Origin: Plicaturopsis crispa FD-325 SS-3
Lineage: Eukaryota; Basidiomycota; Agaricomycetes; Amylocorticiales; Amylocorticiaceae
Reading direction: 5' to 3'
DNA: 64,000 nucleotides
NCBI GenBank assembly: GCA_000827205.1
Contig: KN832571.1
Span: 300,884-364,883 of the forward strand
Shown: positions 44,626 to 57,072 of the stretch, in pieces
How the letters are laid out: each line of letters opens with the position of its first letter
Numbering within the stretch: position 1 is the first letter of the stretch
The notes under the pieces: model-generated
Database searches by the model: none
What the model saw: the letters and a program-made list of their open reading frames with translations, nothing else
What the model was told of the DNA's origin: nothing
Translations under genes and position numbers: made by a program

Positions 44626-45852
44626 TTAAGCAATATAACCGGAATCCCTGAACCATCCCTCAGCTTTCTCCGGAGTGACCGTGGAGAATACAGCATTCCA
44701 CAGCATAGTGTATGGGTCACAAGCAGCTTCACCCGTGAGCTCACCCCGTACATAGTCTCGATTAGAGCGGATCCAAGCTTTGATAGCTGAGAACGCCTCC
44801 TCGATGGGGTTGAGGTCGGGTGAGTACGCAGGGAGGTAGAGGATGTGCATGCCGCTGGAGAAATATAGGGTAAGGACGTGCAGAATCAGACTACGGAAGG
44901 AACCTACCGTGCTTCGACAAGATCTTGTAGAGCCTGCGACTTGTGGATGCTGGCATTGTCCATGACGACAACAGAGTTGCGTTGCGGGAAGGGGTTCATG
45001 GTATCAAGTAAGCCCGATACGAAGTCGTTGTACAGGACAGACGTGTAGGACCGGGGCTGAACATCAAGATGAAGAATGCCGTCAAGGGAAAGCGCCGGAA
45101 GAATGGAATACCTGTGAACGAGTGAGTACGGCGCCAACTGCGCAGCATGAATTACGGACTCGACTCGACTTACTTGCGCCCACGAACAAAGTAATCATGT
45201 CTTCTTGCCCGGTTCCCCGATGGTGCCCACGCATAAGTCCTCTTCGTCGTGTTTCGATTGCATGCGGACTCGTCTAAAAATACGAGCTGCTCAGGAAGAT
45301 AATTTTCAGCAACGGTGTACTGATACAGGCAGCGCAGCTCCTCGTTACGCTCTAGCGCGGGACGCGTAACCTACAAGTAGGCATGTGTTAGTGTATGAAA
45401 AGACGGCTCACTTGCCAAGCGAACATCGCCTTGACCTTCTTTCTCGTGAACCCTCTACGAGTGAGTGCACGCCAGATTGTCGATACGTCGACACGGACAG
45501 CACACGTACCCTCTAGCTCATCTTGAAGCTCAGAGAGATATATATCGGGTGCCCTTTCTATGCATCCTTCTAGGAACTTGTGCCACACAATTTTGTTTCA
45601 GCCTCGATACGATATTCATGGAAGAGAAGTGAGACATACGGATATATGGACTGGATTGAGACTACGAGGTCCACCCATTTGCAATGGCTTACGGATAACA
45701 GATCCAGTGGTCCTAAGGACATGGTTGACTCGGCGCACTGTTCGCTGACTGCAATGGAGGAGGCGGGCTGTCCGAGCGGTGCCGATCTCGTCCTTCATGA
45801 TCATCATGTGTTCCTTGACCACGATGGGTATGTGGCGACGGTTCCCAGGCAT
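44626..45852 (-). CDS. Tc1/mariner-type transposase (DD34E, IS630 group)
   Basis: Catalyses cut-and-paste transposition into TA sites. Seen: MPGNRRHIP start, a helix-turn-helix region TARLLHCSQRTVRRV, then STIWRALTRRGFTRKK (second HTH), LVFLDESACNRN (first Asp), VVVMDNASIHKS (second Asp) and YSPDLNPIEEAFSAIKAW with the catalytic Glu 34 residues after the second Asp, i.e. the Tc1 DD34E pattern. The gene needs introns near 45570-45640, 45372-45415, 45116-45173 and 44851-44907. All key residues are present and no stop interrupts the joined frames. The ATG at 45852 is chosen because the family starts with this PGNRR motif. Terminal inverted repeats could not be identified on either side, so element borders are unknown. 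Confidence 0.82.
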
Positions 45853-46589
45853 TTCACAGAGCAAAAGCACTAGCTAGCAGGAGGACAGTTTTGTGTAGAC
45901 AAGTCGGAGGGAGAGGGGAGGGTCAAGACATATGTGAGTTGGATATGAGGGTTTCGGCGCTGGCGCGGCCATGCAGGCGCGTTGCAGGTGCGGACTCATT
46001 CGGAGGCATCGTCAGGACTCGTTGCATCAAATCGGGCATTCGATCTGTTTGGTTGGCTCCACTTGTAAACACAAAACGAAGGCGAACGGGAAAGCAAAGC
46101 GGTCTATCGACATGCAAACAGCTGGAATGCCTCAATTTCTAAGACCGCGGCGGTCATCCGGCCTTATGGCAATAACATAACCGAGATCGCTTCGAGATCG
46201 CTACGACGGCGAGAAAACGAAACCCGTTTCATTCGAGTACTTTCCTCTGACTATACATCATTCCGCTACTTGCAGACTCTGCGAATGCTTGCAGCTACGG
46301 CCAGATACCCAGATGTTCGCTATCCATATTTCATGCTCGGTCTTTGCGATGTGCTCATGTGCCAAGGGAACTTTGCGCTCAGTGTGGAACTGTGGAGCAT
46401 AGGACCGTTCTGATCGTGAAACATGATCTACGATTTTACAGCGGTAGAATGGGAGCAAATGGCAAGTAGCGGATTTTTTTCTTTTCTGGTGCCCAAAATC
46501 AAATTGGGCTGTAAAGTTTTCGGCTAGGCTCTTCCTTCTCACAACAACAACAGGCGCTTATCCTCACGACGTGAAAACTTGACGCCAAA
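45853..46589. other. Intergenic region with inverted duplication copy B
   Basis: Upstream of both the Tc1-like transposase (minus) and the MFS gene (plus). Contains 46020-46123, the second copy of the 104-bp duplication. The other end of the Tc1-like element should lie here. Confidence 0.4.
46020..46123 (-). repeat. 104-bp inverted duplication, copy B
   Basis: Identical in inverted orientation to 41806-41909, about 4.1 kb away. The two flank the multicopy-type gene and the Tc1-like transposase. Confidence 0.85.
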
Positions 46590-49234
46590 ATGACCATGGG
46601 CGAGAGCAAGCGCGACAACAAGGAAGATGTCGAGGCCGGAAGCGATGATCACTCCGACTTCGACATACCAAAGACTAGTCATACGGACGGTGTCGACAGA
46701 GCTTACGAGCTTAAGAGTGGACTGAGTGCGCCCCTGTGCTCTCTTCTACTATCTGACCGCACTCACTGACTATGTTTTACCAGTTAACCGATGTCTCCAA
46801 GAGGAGTATGTATCCATTCGTCTTCATTCCCCCACCTATGGAGCTGATTGCGAACGTTTAATGCTTATCTAGGATTGGATTTGGACGTTATCAAATCCAA
46901 CTATTCATTTTATCCGGCTTTGGTTGGACTGCAGACAGTACGATCGTTTGTTCCTCATATCTATCGCGCGTGCGCCTGACTCTCGTCGGCCTCGACAGAC
47001 ATCTGGCTGCAAGGAGTCGCCGTCGTGCTATCCCAAGTATCGCTCGAGCTCAATCCAGTCCGAGTAGAATATGCATCGCTCGCTCTGTATGTTGGACTAA
47101 TTCTCGGCGCAGCAACATGGGGTGTCATGGCGGATGTGATTGGTCGGAGGCTCTCGTTCAACGTGCGTTTTTTTGCGCGCAAGTGGTTTCCTTCGCTAAC
47201 AGGAGGGAGTAGATAACGCTTTTCCTCGCCGGTGTATTCGGGATCGCAGCAGGTGCTGCAGAGACATTCACAGCGTTTGCATCCCTAGTTGCCTGTGTCG
47301 GCTTTGGAATTGGTGGAAAGTAAGTACGAGTGCTTTTTCATCAGCAGGAATTACTTTTTACCTTGCAATTAGTCTTCCGGTAGACGGTATGCAGCCATTA
47401 CCTGTTCCTTATCAGCTCGAGACTTAGAGACGTTCAGGCGCGTTGTACTTGGAAGGCATCCCTCAATCGCACCAGGTTAGTATCACGAATACAGAACTCC
47501 GACTTACACACACATAATTGACCCCAAAACAGTGGACATTGACCCTTCTATCCGCCTGGTGGGCGGTGGGTCAACTCATCGCCTCTGTGGTTGCATGGGG
47601 CTTCATTGGAAACTTCTCGTGCCCCTCGACCGGCGAGTGCCTGAAAGCTGATAACATGGGCTGGAGATATACTATGTACGCCTATTTTTCTCCCCATTTT
47701 GCCCCACATTCACGCTTACTTACCATGTTGTGGTGCACTATAGTTATACGCTGTGCGTACGTCGTATGTTTGCCATGGCTGCTATACTGATGCCATGTCC
47801 TTGTAGTGGTGGAATAACCTTCCTCATGTTCATCATGCGATTTGTTATATTTGACGTGCAAGAGTCTCCGAAATACCTCATTGCAAAAGGGCGCGACGAG
47901 GATGCTATCAACGTAAGCCCCTAACAGTTTTCATATCCACGGGAGCGTTGTCTACTACGCTCCACGAACTGTTATGTGAATCGGTCGCTGATATATCTGC
48001 AGGTACTGGAGCATATGGCAAAAAAGAATGGCCGCACGATCACCCTCACGCTGGCGAAATTGCAAGCCGTCTCGCATGCTCAAGGGGTTGAAGAGGTATA
48101 CCACCCGACAACTTTCCAGGTCATCAAGAATTCGTTCTCCGGGATGTCTCTGTACGTTCGAGTGTCTTACATCATGCTTTTTCACTGATTTTACACTCGA
48201 TTCCAGTTCCCATATCAAACCGTTATTCGTTACGAAGCGCCTTGGTATCAATACTACGATTACTATTCTCTTATGGGGGTACGTCTACGGTCTTTTTTAT
48301 TCTTCAACATCGTCCCTTACCATCGTTCATTTTAGCCTAATTGGTCTTGGTATGCCCTTCTAGTATCCCTTTTCCGGATCGAATCTAATCTACAGCTACA
48401 ATCTCTAACAGCGTACCCACTTTACAATGCCTTCCTTCCGCTCTACCTTGAAGCCCGCGTCCCGGCCTCAAGCACAGACACCGTATCCGAGACGTATCGC
48501 AACTACACCATCATTTCTGTACTTGGTATCCCTGGGTCGGTTATCGCCTGCATCCTTGTCGATTGGACACGGAACCCCAGTAAGGGCGGCGCTAAATGGG
48601 CTATGGGAGGCAGGAAGTGGGCCATGGCCCTCTCCACGGCACTGACAGGCATCTTCCTGTTCCTATTCACGACGAGCAAAACGGAGGCAGCCGTGCTCGG
48701 CTACTCGTGCGCGTCTGGTCTCACACAGTGCGTCACACCTTTTCATTATGCAATAGTAAACAACGCCCAAACATGACTTCTCTCTCTAGGAATGCTGTAA
48801 GTTGACCGAAGACAATCGACGAGATACGGTCACTTACGAGTCCCACAGATGTACGGTGTCCTGTATGCGTACACCCCAGAAGTGTTCCCAGCACCTCATC
48901 GCGGCACGGGCGATGCAATATGCTCAGCGTTTAACCGCATTACAGGGATCCTCGCGCCCGTAATTAAAATTGCTACCTCACATGGTGGGAGTGTCAGCAG
49001 CAGCACCGCCAACGGGTAAATCTTTCCTCTCAAGTGTTACTGCATCCCTCGCTGCTGAGCTAACATACGCCCAAATTACAGACCCTTGTTCGTATCTGCG
49101 TCGCTGTTCGTCGTAGCATCTGCGTTCATGCTGCTGCTCCCGATCGAGGTGCGCACTCTTTCCTGGAATTCTTCGGTCCTCTCATTGATCGTCCATCACA
49201 TCACTTGTAGACAGCGGGCGTTGCTGCGCTCTAA
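46590..49234 (+). CDS. Major facilitator superfamily transporter (sugar-transporter/SVOP-like)
   Basis: A plasma- or endomembrane carrier with twelve expected membrane helices, split over about a dozen small exons. Seen: a charged cytosolic N-terminus from the ATG at 46590 (MTMGESKRDNKEDVE), first helix IQLFILSGFGWTADN, the loop 2-3 MFS signature GVMADVIGRRLS, acidic-Gly helix GFGIGGNLPVDGALYLEG, the loop after helix 6 VQESPKYLIAKGRDEDA, then WGLIG-LYLEARVP, YGVLYAYTPEVFPAPHRGTGD and the last helix LFVVASAFMLLLPIE. The loop motifs are those of SVOP-like and organic-cation-type members, so the substrate could be a small organic acid, amine or sugar and is not predictable. The C-terminus is short and ends at the TAA at 49232-49234. 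Exon borders are partly inferred. Confidence 0.85.
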
Positions 49235-49465
49235 GTTGTTTGTACGTGGGGTCGATGCTCGGAGCATTATCCGAGTTGCTGTACGTAGCCTGCGGCAGGG
49301 CTACGTTGCACACATGTCATATCTTAATACCTGTTTCTCACCACCATTTATGTAGCCCACACTGAAATGACAATCTCTGAGCAAATACACATTGGGCCCG
49401 CGTACATACATTGTACAAGTTGATAAACACACAGTTAGTCCTTTCTCTCTGCCACGAACTCTCCC

Positions 49466-51979
49466 TTACACCACGCCGTCGCTCCTGATGGCGCATTGGC
49501 CGAAGTCTTTCTTCGTGAAGCCTGCCTCGGTAGGCAAGATATCCTGTATAAGGCAACAACCCCGGTCAGGGGATCAACGGGCAGAGTTTCGGATATCACT
49601 TACGTGCTCGAAGATTCCAAGAGGAAGAGCCAATGTTACACACGCATTCGGTGAATCCTGTAGGGTGTCATTCGTATCTTCCGTCAAAGGATGGGATGAA
49701 ATTCTTAACATACCACGATAGCACCAACATGGGATTCCACGGGAGCGGCGCTCATGAGCAAATCTTACAGCATAACAAGCTTAGTGGTGGTTGGCGACGA
49801 GCAAGTGGGATTCGAACTTACAGGCTTGTTCGCGAGCTGACGTTGTACATCACGTTAGGTGTTACCAATCGAGCAAAGGTTATGAGGGACGCACTGTAGC
49901 CAATCTGCCCGAGGATTGTGAGCTACTGACTTGAGTTAAACAGAGTGAAAGTGCATACCTTCTCTAGATACGCAACAGCATTCAGAGCCGCTTGTTTATA
50001 CGCCACAGTCCTTTGGTCAATCGGATAAGGAATGGTGTAGGTATGCAGTGAGAGATGGGGAGACTCACGCGTCCATGTTGTACTGCTTCCCATCGCCGTC
50101 TGAACGGTATCAGACAGGGACTCCGGCATGGTAAAAAGAAAGACTTACGATAATCGACACTGATGCCTTCAAACACGAGCTAACAAAGAGTCAGTGGACG
50201 TATTACGAGGAGTCGCTTGGTCGGTTACCTTCGACGAGTAGAGCGGGTCGATAGGGGATGGCAAGAATATGGGTTGCTTGAGGGCGAACTTCTCGACACC
50301 GCCTTTGATGATGCTAGTGCTGAAGGTGATAATCCCAGCCTATCCAGCATCGCCAACATATCAGTACAGCTGAAACACATCGTGGCCGGAGAACCATACC
50401 ATTTCGATGGCCCCACAGAAAGTCATTTCTCCCTAATGAATTGAATGAATCAGTTGGTGAATTAGAGATAATATCAGTGGGGCACTGACGTCGCCTTGCG
50501 AGAAGTGCAGATCTCCAACGGATAGGTTGGCCCCCTTGACGAATACTGGGAAGTAGCACCGCGAGCCTCTAAACAACTGGTGAGTTTCCGATGTCCAAAG
50601 CACTGACATGCCGAACAAACCTAGAAAGGTTCTTGATCTACAGCTGGAGTGAGTCTACGGATTTCGAACTGAAAGACAGCCTCACGTACGTCGCAGTTTC
50701 CACCGTGCTCACGGCCTGGAATTGTCCTGGCGCCCTCCTTACCTATCTTTGTCTTGACTTCCTCGCTAAGCTCTTGCCCGACATATGCACCAATAGGTTC
50801 AGGTGGGAACGCCACCGGGGGAACGGAGTTGACATGCTCAGCGATTAGCTCGCCCTCACGCTTGTTCCAGGTCGCCAGGAGCTCAGCAGAAGGGGCCGTC
50901 CCAATCAGACCGGGGTGCGAGACACCGGCAAAACGGACACCAGGAATGTGGCGAGACGTTGCGTATATCCCTGTGTGTCGCGACGTTCATAGCAAATAAA
51001 GTGGAGAAGGGTATAGAGCATACCTTTGAAGTCCCAGATGGCCTTGGCTGCTTTGCTGTTAAATTCGCGGGCTGCGGACTCATAAGCGCCAGCGCAGAGG
51101 GGGGCATGGGTAGGGGCATACCAAACAGACCACCTCCGTTCTCTAGCTCGAAAATGCCCTACATGATGATGTTCAGCAAAGAGGACGACCCTCGCTTGAG
51201 AGAGGCTTACCGTGTATCCCCATGGCATTTTCTCGAACGGAGTCACTGCGCCACGGTCAGATTCGCTTCGGGTTGTAGATAAAAGACTAATACCATCTAA
51301 AATGTCGACGACGAGACAGTCACCCGGCTCAGCGCCCTCCACCGCAATGGGACCAGAAAGGTTGTGAATCTTGGTGAGGTCGACGTTCTTGATATCATCG
51401 CTGTCTACAGGCCACTGTCGGCATTATATCATACCAAATATGCCTGCGCGCACGCACTGTCATTGTTGCCGATCTGGGCACCGGTCCAGTCTGCGACACC
51501 AGTTGTTAGGTAGCCGCAGTAGGTAGCCCCGAGGTGAGGGTCTTACCAACACATTCAATCTTGAAAACCTAGAAGGGTATATGAGTATTTCGCGGAATAT
51601 TAACCGTCGTGTGCACGTACTTCGCCGGGCTTAACGGTGGCAACCGCTGGAATGTCGGGACTGCAACGGGACTAGTTTAGTGCTGAAGCTATATTCTAGG
51701 CTTGGGTACTGACTGCCAACGGTTATGGAGGCCCTATAGTGACGTAGTGTTTAAAGATAATTCATACAGATTCACGCAGTGGACATACCTTCTGCTGATC
51801 GGCGGGGCTGTTGCAGCTTGGTGTGAGCAACATGGGTTATTGCTCCAGTCTAAACACTCACACGAAGGGGTCCACCTTCGGATACCAGTCAGTGTCGGTG
51901 TTTCTGGGGCGGAAATGAGACAAGCTTTGCTTACCTTGACCAGTGTCGGGTGAGGCACGGAGTTCGCTGCGGTCGCCAT
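49466..51979 (-). CDS. Formamidase/acetamidase (FmdA/AmdA family)
   Basis: Hydrolyses formamide to formate and ammonia (EC 3.5.1.49), as in the Aspergillus fmdS nitrogen pathway. Seen from the ATG at 51979: HPTLVKV, PAVATVKPGEVFKIEC, DIKNVDLTKIHNLSGPI, EPGDCLVVDILD, PFEKMPWGYT, VRFAGVSHPGLIGTAP, the NSVPPVAFPPEPIGAYVG segment, DLHFSQGD, GAIEMVW, then IGY-T-REQAY-LLMSAAPVE, DSPNACVTLALPLGIFEHD and the end KDFGQCAIRSDGVV. The gene is cut by about fifteen introns. The residues TREQAY are supplied by a 15-nt microexon at 49823-49837. All major family blocks are present, so the enzyme is probably active. Formamidase rather than acetamidase is favoured by the overall sequence feel, not by a diagnostic residue. 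Confidence 0.88.
49823..49837 (-). other. 15-nt microexon of the formamidase gene
   Basis: Read on the minus strand, an AG acceptor precedes CTCGCGAACAAGCCT and a perfect GTAAGT donor follows. Joined with its neighbours it completes the codons for T-REQA-Y and turns IGY plus LLMSAAPVE into the contiguous family block. Without it the conserved residues are missing. Confidence 0.75.
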
Positions 51980-53001
51980 GTATAAGGATATGCACTGCTA
52001 CACGATGAAGGAGGTCGCGGGAGGATGGAAGACCGCATTATGAGTGCCTCTTATAGTGATCTTCTCACTGAAAGATAACGGAATATCCGTTTTTACCCTT
52101 ATCTGTAACTGAAGAATGGCTGCAACAGCTGTTCAGTGTTTCAAATTGGACTGCGAATTGGCGATCTTATCAGGAACGACGGAGGAGACCGCGTCCCTAT
52201 GAGCTGCCCACCCGAGCCAGACGATATGTCGGAAGAAAATGGGTGAAAATGGGTGACATGCGGGATGCTCAAACTGGTGCTAAGAATATAAGGGAATATC
52301 AACGACTTGTAAATGCTCAAGACAAGAAGTAGGAACTCAAGATTCAGGAAGACCATCGCAAGATGCTAACCGGGTAGCGATTTGAAGAATCTTTCAAGAC
52401 AGGTACGTAGACAGCAGCGTCGGCATCGCGCCCCTCCGAGTCTATGAACCTGGCTATGGGTCCTGGAGCCATAAGTACATACCTTAAGATCCTGTACCTC
52501 CGCCTACGATACATGCCGTTAGAATCCGCGTGCATATCAGACGCGCACCAGATGGGAGTACTACTATTGGTCGAGACACAATTATCAGCCCTCCGAGGGT
52601 ATCTTTCCGCTCGGCGTTGAGTCGCTGACGAGGACAACGCTCCATGTTGAAGCCGAATTCAAGCTGGCTTAGGAATCCTACAATGATTTGCATAGCAGCT
52701 CGCGAGATTTAGAACGAGAACAAGCCAGATCGTCGCATATAGATTTGGCAGAACAGAGGTTGTGCGCAGGTTGTAGGTGCGCGCAGGAGCGGTGGGCCGG
52801 TGGCGGCACTCCGGAAGCGGTGGCAGGCGGAACCACTGCAGGCAGGCACCACTTGCCCCCACATTCCCCCAGTTCATAGTACTCGACACCGCATCCTACT
52901 CATAACAAGCATTAGGGAATTTACGAAAGGACTGGAGCCACCTGGGACCGTCGTCTGGCCATCTGAAGTCCTGAAGAGCTGTTGAGCATAGGTCTGCCGC
53001 C
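51980..53001. other. Divergent promoter region of formamidase and arrestin genes
   Basis: About 1 kb. Short minus-strand open frames (52344-52889) show no domain and no convincing splice pattern. The region should hold both promoters. Confidence 0.4.
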
Positions 53002-56000
53002 ATGGCATCGCAGACAAGGCCGGAACCGATGAATGCGTCGCCTCACCATTCCAAGGTGAAGGTCTCGCTCACACTCTCCGATCCCCTATACGTGGCGGGG
53101 AACCACATCTCGGGAAAGATGGAGATGGAATGCAGAGCGGACAAGGGGCTTGGTATTGGCGTTATGATGGTCGAACTTTTCGCGATACAAGGCATGCACA
53201 TACACTCTGTCAGTCTGCGAGTATTCCTAACCATTCTCTAGAATTGACATCGCGAGACCACTCGGCGACGTCGACGTTCCTGCATAGCCGCCGGTTCTTC
53301 CAGGGACCAGGACTGCCGCCCTCGAATGCTGTCCTTCCATTTCCCAACCCAGGCGACCCACCGCTCCCGTCGAATTACTATCAGGCGCGCCGCGGTCTCA
53401 CCACGTTCCTATTCCGCTTCCCGACTCCCTCGTCGTCTCCGTCTGCGATAAACTTTGGATCAGGCCTCGCCCGCGTGCGGTACGAGGTGCGTGCAAGCGT
53501 TGGCGTCGCGTGGAAGGGCGATAAGCGGCTTGTGACGGACAAGCGAGAGGTCGATGTAGTGGAGAGTTTTGAGGAGGACTTCGGGAGGCTCGATCCTGAA
53601 GGTGTTGTCGTTGGAGAGAATGGGAAGGTGTGGATGCAGGCCAAGGTCGTAGGCGGCATCATTGTTGCCGGTGAGAGTGCATGCGTCGAGCTGCAGGTGA
53701 AGAACCACTCGTCAAAGAAGGTACATCTTGCGTTTGAATCGTTTCATTAACTCTTGCTCACCCCAGTGCAGTCGACCGGACTGGGGATAACACTCACCCG
53801 CAGCCTTCATCTTCCAAATGTACCGGCTACGGAAAAGCAACCACTGCAGATATCCGACTCGCTGACAACTGTTGCGTTCCGGGGTCAAGAATATATTGTT
53901 CCCCCCGGTACGGAAGGCGTAGCGAATTTGGTTTTCGATATCCCGAAGAATGCCAGAGGTGTCAAGGGTGGTCCACGAGAAGGCGCCGAGGAGGAAGTTC
54001 CTACCACTGAATGTCTATTTGAAGTCAGATGCATTCTCGGAATCAAGATGAGTATGAGTGGTCTTACGAGGTGCGTATATTCATACCCACTTGTGCATTG
54101 TTGTTCACCGCACGCAAAATACTCTAGCAAAGATATTCAATTGGACCTCCCGGTGACAATCACACATCCAGCTGCTGTTCCAGAGCCCTCTGACTCTCCA
54201 ATGGTGTCTCCTCCCATCAACCCGTACGGCGGCCCCACCGTTGCATCACCCCCACTACCGGCCACTTCGCCTGTACCGTACTCGAATCGCCCCACTAGCC
54301 CATACGCATATCCCCTCCCCATGTCACCGCCCATTCCGTTTGCGGACCAGAACAGAGTCTGGCTGCCCCCGCCTATGGCAGGCACACCGAACCCATACCA
54401 ATACTTCTCGCCACCATTAGCCGGGCAGCAGTACTATTTCCCCCCGCCCCCCACTGGATCGCCAGCCTTCATACCTCGCCCATCTAGTGCTGAGCCCAGT
54501 CCGTCTCAGGATATCCGTCCTGTGCGCTCGGGTCTACCTAGTCCACCCACACACACGCGGCAATTGCCGCCTATGCCAATGGCGATGGACATTGGCACAC
54601 GAAGCCCAGTCGACCCGGAGAAAGGCAAAGGGGAACGCGCATCGCGAATCGCATTGCATTTGCGCATGTCTTCGCGGAACCGCTCCGTCTCCCCGCAGTC
54701 GCACCGGTTTCCCCTTCCCCTTCCACAGCCTGGTCCCTCGCAGACGACGGTGTTGCACCAGGACGTTCCCTCAGATATCCTTTCAACCTCACCCACTGCT
54801 TCGCAAGCGCCGCTGCACTCTCCCCGACCGATACTCACACCTCGACATTCATTCAGCGTAGATCCTGTGACAAAGAACTCCCTACCCAAGAGCGATCGTG
54901 TGGAGGAGTTGGAACGCATGGCGGACGAGGTCGCCAAACAGAGCAAGGACCTCTCTGGGGACATCCCCATGGCGGCGGCTATAACTGGCACTGAGAAGAC
55001 CCTCCCGAGCCCGCCTGTGCCTAGTGGAAAGTTTGTTTCCTCGTCGCCTCGCCCGCGAGCGGACAACGTGTTTGCCTCAGCTGCCGTGTCTGACTCTCAT
55101 TCTGCGAACCCGGATCCGATTACCCCGCCTACTCCACCTCTTGCTGCGATAACGCCAGTCAGGTTCCCTCGGGGCGATCTGTTAGCACCGCTCTCTTCGG
55201 AGAGCGGCCTTGATGCGCTGGAACGGCGATTGCTAGCAGACGTTGGCACGCGGAAGTTGGACAAGGAGGATACTCATCGTGACGTACGATCTGTCCTCCC
55301 GATCACCATACCGACCCCGAAACTCGCTCGGGACCCATTGAACGATTCCGCGATATCCAGTCTGACGCTCGCCAATCACGAGCACGATCACGAACAGGGC
55401 TCGGACGCGCACACCGACCATCCCGGGAAAGCGAGCCGTTCTGCTGAGAACGGCGAGAAAGTCCTGGCGGCGTTGCTCGACCTCGAGCGTGGACGGGACC
55501 CTGGGGCTAAGAAATCCAGCGGAAGTAGTACAGGGAAGACCGCAAAGCGTAGAGACGGTGAACGGAGGGAGAAGAAGAAGAAGAAGGAACGGACTGCTGA
55601 TCAGGAGGTCAACAAGTTGCGGGATGCCGCGAAAGGGCGCGTGGCGGATTGGTTGGGGCGAATTGAGCCTGAAGCCCCTCCAGTAGTTGACGAGCCACCA
55701 TCGTCGCCGGCCAGCATTCATGGTGACGAGCGGCCTGATTCTCCGCCAGTGACCACGGTAGCGGCGAGCGACGACCATTCATCAGCACCCCCTGCGAATG
55801 ATCCTGTAGACAAGGAAGTTTCGGCACCCAATCCTCGCTCCTCTGGCTTCGTTCCCATCGCCACATTAAAGCAGCGTCAAGCGGAGACTAAGGAGAACGC
55901 CATCGTTCGCCGCTGGGCCCCAACCTTTGTTCCAAGAACAAAACCTGAGAACGAGCGCACGTTCTGGCCACCTCCCCCGCAGCCGAAACCTGACCATCAT

Positions 56001-56669
56001 CTACCCCGTGCAGCGGCAAAGTCACATGATGCAGCTGCGAGAACAGACCTTCCGCTTGCACAGAAGAATGCCCAGCCGTCTCCACGGCTGCCGAAATACC
56101 CTCCACCACCGGTTGACTCAGAGGTGAAGTACGATATCCGTTCGGCGCGTGGAGGACGCGGAGGGAAAGTCACTGCAGTCGCCTCGATTTGGGCTTCAGG
56201 TGCTATAGGTTCCAACAACGCTAAATCAGACGCTACGCCGAAGTCGCCCCCACTCCATGCTCCTGCGCCTAATAATCCGCTGAAGACCTTTGGGAAGTCG
56301 CCTCTTTCCCCTCCTGTGAAGTCTTCTCCGTCTACAGCCTCCACCACTCCAGTATCTTCGGCGCCTGAGCCCCAAGTCAAGCATGCGCGACTCATCAAAT
56401 CGACTTCTGTCCCTGCTGTCATCTCTTCATCGCATGCGACCCCTACGCTATCCACCACAGCGTCTCTCGCCCGTCCCTCTCCTCCCCTGAACAAGAACAG
56501 GATTCCTACCAAGCTCCCGCCCACCATCATGGAATTACCTGCCGATTCTCCTGACACGACACACTCAGCGGCAAAGACGGCGACACCGAAGTCCCCTCCG
56601 GCGGACCTAGCTTTTGGCCAGGCCAGGCTGCGCGACCTCATCAAGAAATACCAAGGGCAAGCATCTTGA
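53002..56669 (+). CDS. Arrestin-like (alpha-arrestin) protein with long Pro/Ser-rich tail
   Basis: Fungal alpha-arrestins recruit Rsp5-type ubiquitin ligases to plasma-membrane transporters for endocytosis. Seen: an N-terminal arrestin fold with VKVSLTLSDPLYVAGNHISG, RGLTTFLFRFPTP, VRYEVRASVGVAWKGDKRL and ESACVELQVKNHSSKK, followed by a C-like lobe with IVPPGTEGVANLVFDIPK, TECLFEVRCILGIKM and DIQLDLPVTITHP. Then come about 830 residues of Pro/Ser-rich, probably disordered sequence with a Lys-rich patch (about residue 815) and a conserved short C-terminal helix LRDLIKKYQG. SPPxP-type motifs abound; no clear PPxY was noted. Introns: 53192-53241 (GC donor), 53722-53768 and 54072-54127. The ATG at 53002 has a good context (GCCGCCATGG). 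Confidence 0.8.
53192..53241 (+). other. GC-AG intron in the arrestin-like gene
   Basis: The exon ends ATACAAG, the intron begins GCATGC and ends CTCTAG. The join gives AIQELTSRDHS in frame. No GT lies close enough to give the same frame. Confidence 0.6.
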
Positions 56670-57072
56670 CGGAAGTCCGTCGTCTTTATGCGTATCTATA
56701 CGGGTGCCTTTCGTTCCCCTCATCACGTCTTTCTCGGCCTGGCATTCACATATCTTCATGGAACCATACTTCAGACTCCCCCTCAACAATGACTTATTGC
56801 ATCTACCTTTTCATCGTCTATATATACACATGCGCATACCGTATCTTTTGCAATTTTGTTTGTTCCGTTCATTCCTCTTGATTTATCCGTACTCGCTGTG
56901 CTGTCTGTAGCTCTAACGATCCCTTCACGAACCCGTCACGAATTTATCCTCAATGTCATGTCGTGCATTCAACGTGCATTCCGCAGAATCTAGCTCTGTT
57001 TTGAGAAACCCGGTGATACAACACATCCAAAGCCCAATTGAAAATCGACAGTAGTCCTACGTCTGGCGTCAA
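56670..57072. other. Convergent intergenic region
   Basis: Holds the 3' UTRs of the arrestin-like gene and the small secreted protein gene. No other feature is seen. Confidence 0.45.

Noticed and set aside
41806-46123. The 104-bp inverted duplication as terminal repeats of one 4.3-kb transposon
   Set aside because: The bases outside the two copies do not form a target duplication, and the copies do not start with a typical terminus.
49764-49895. tRNA-like gene on the minus strand (B-box-like GTTCGAATCCC with an upstream A-box-like TGGTAACAC)
   Set aside because: Stems pair poorly, and the whole stretch is explained as two introns around the formamidase microexon. The GTAAGT donor overlaps the supposed B box.
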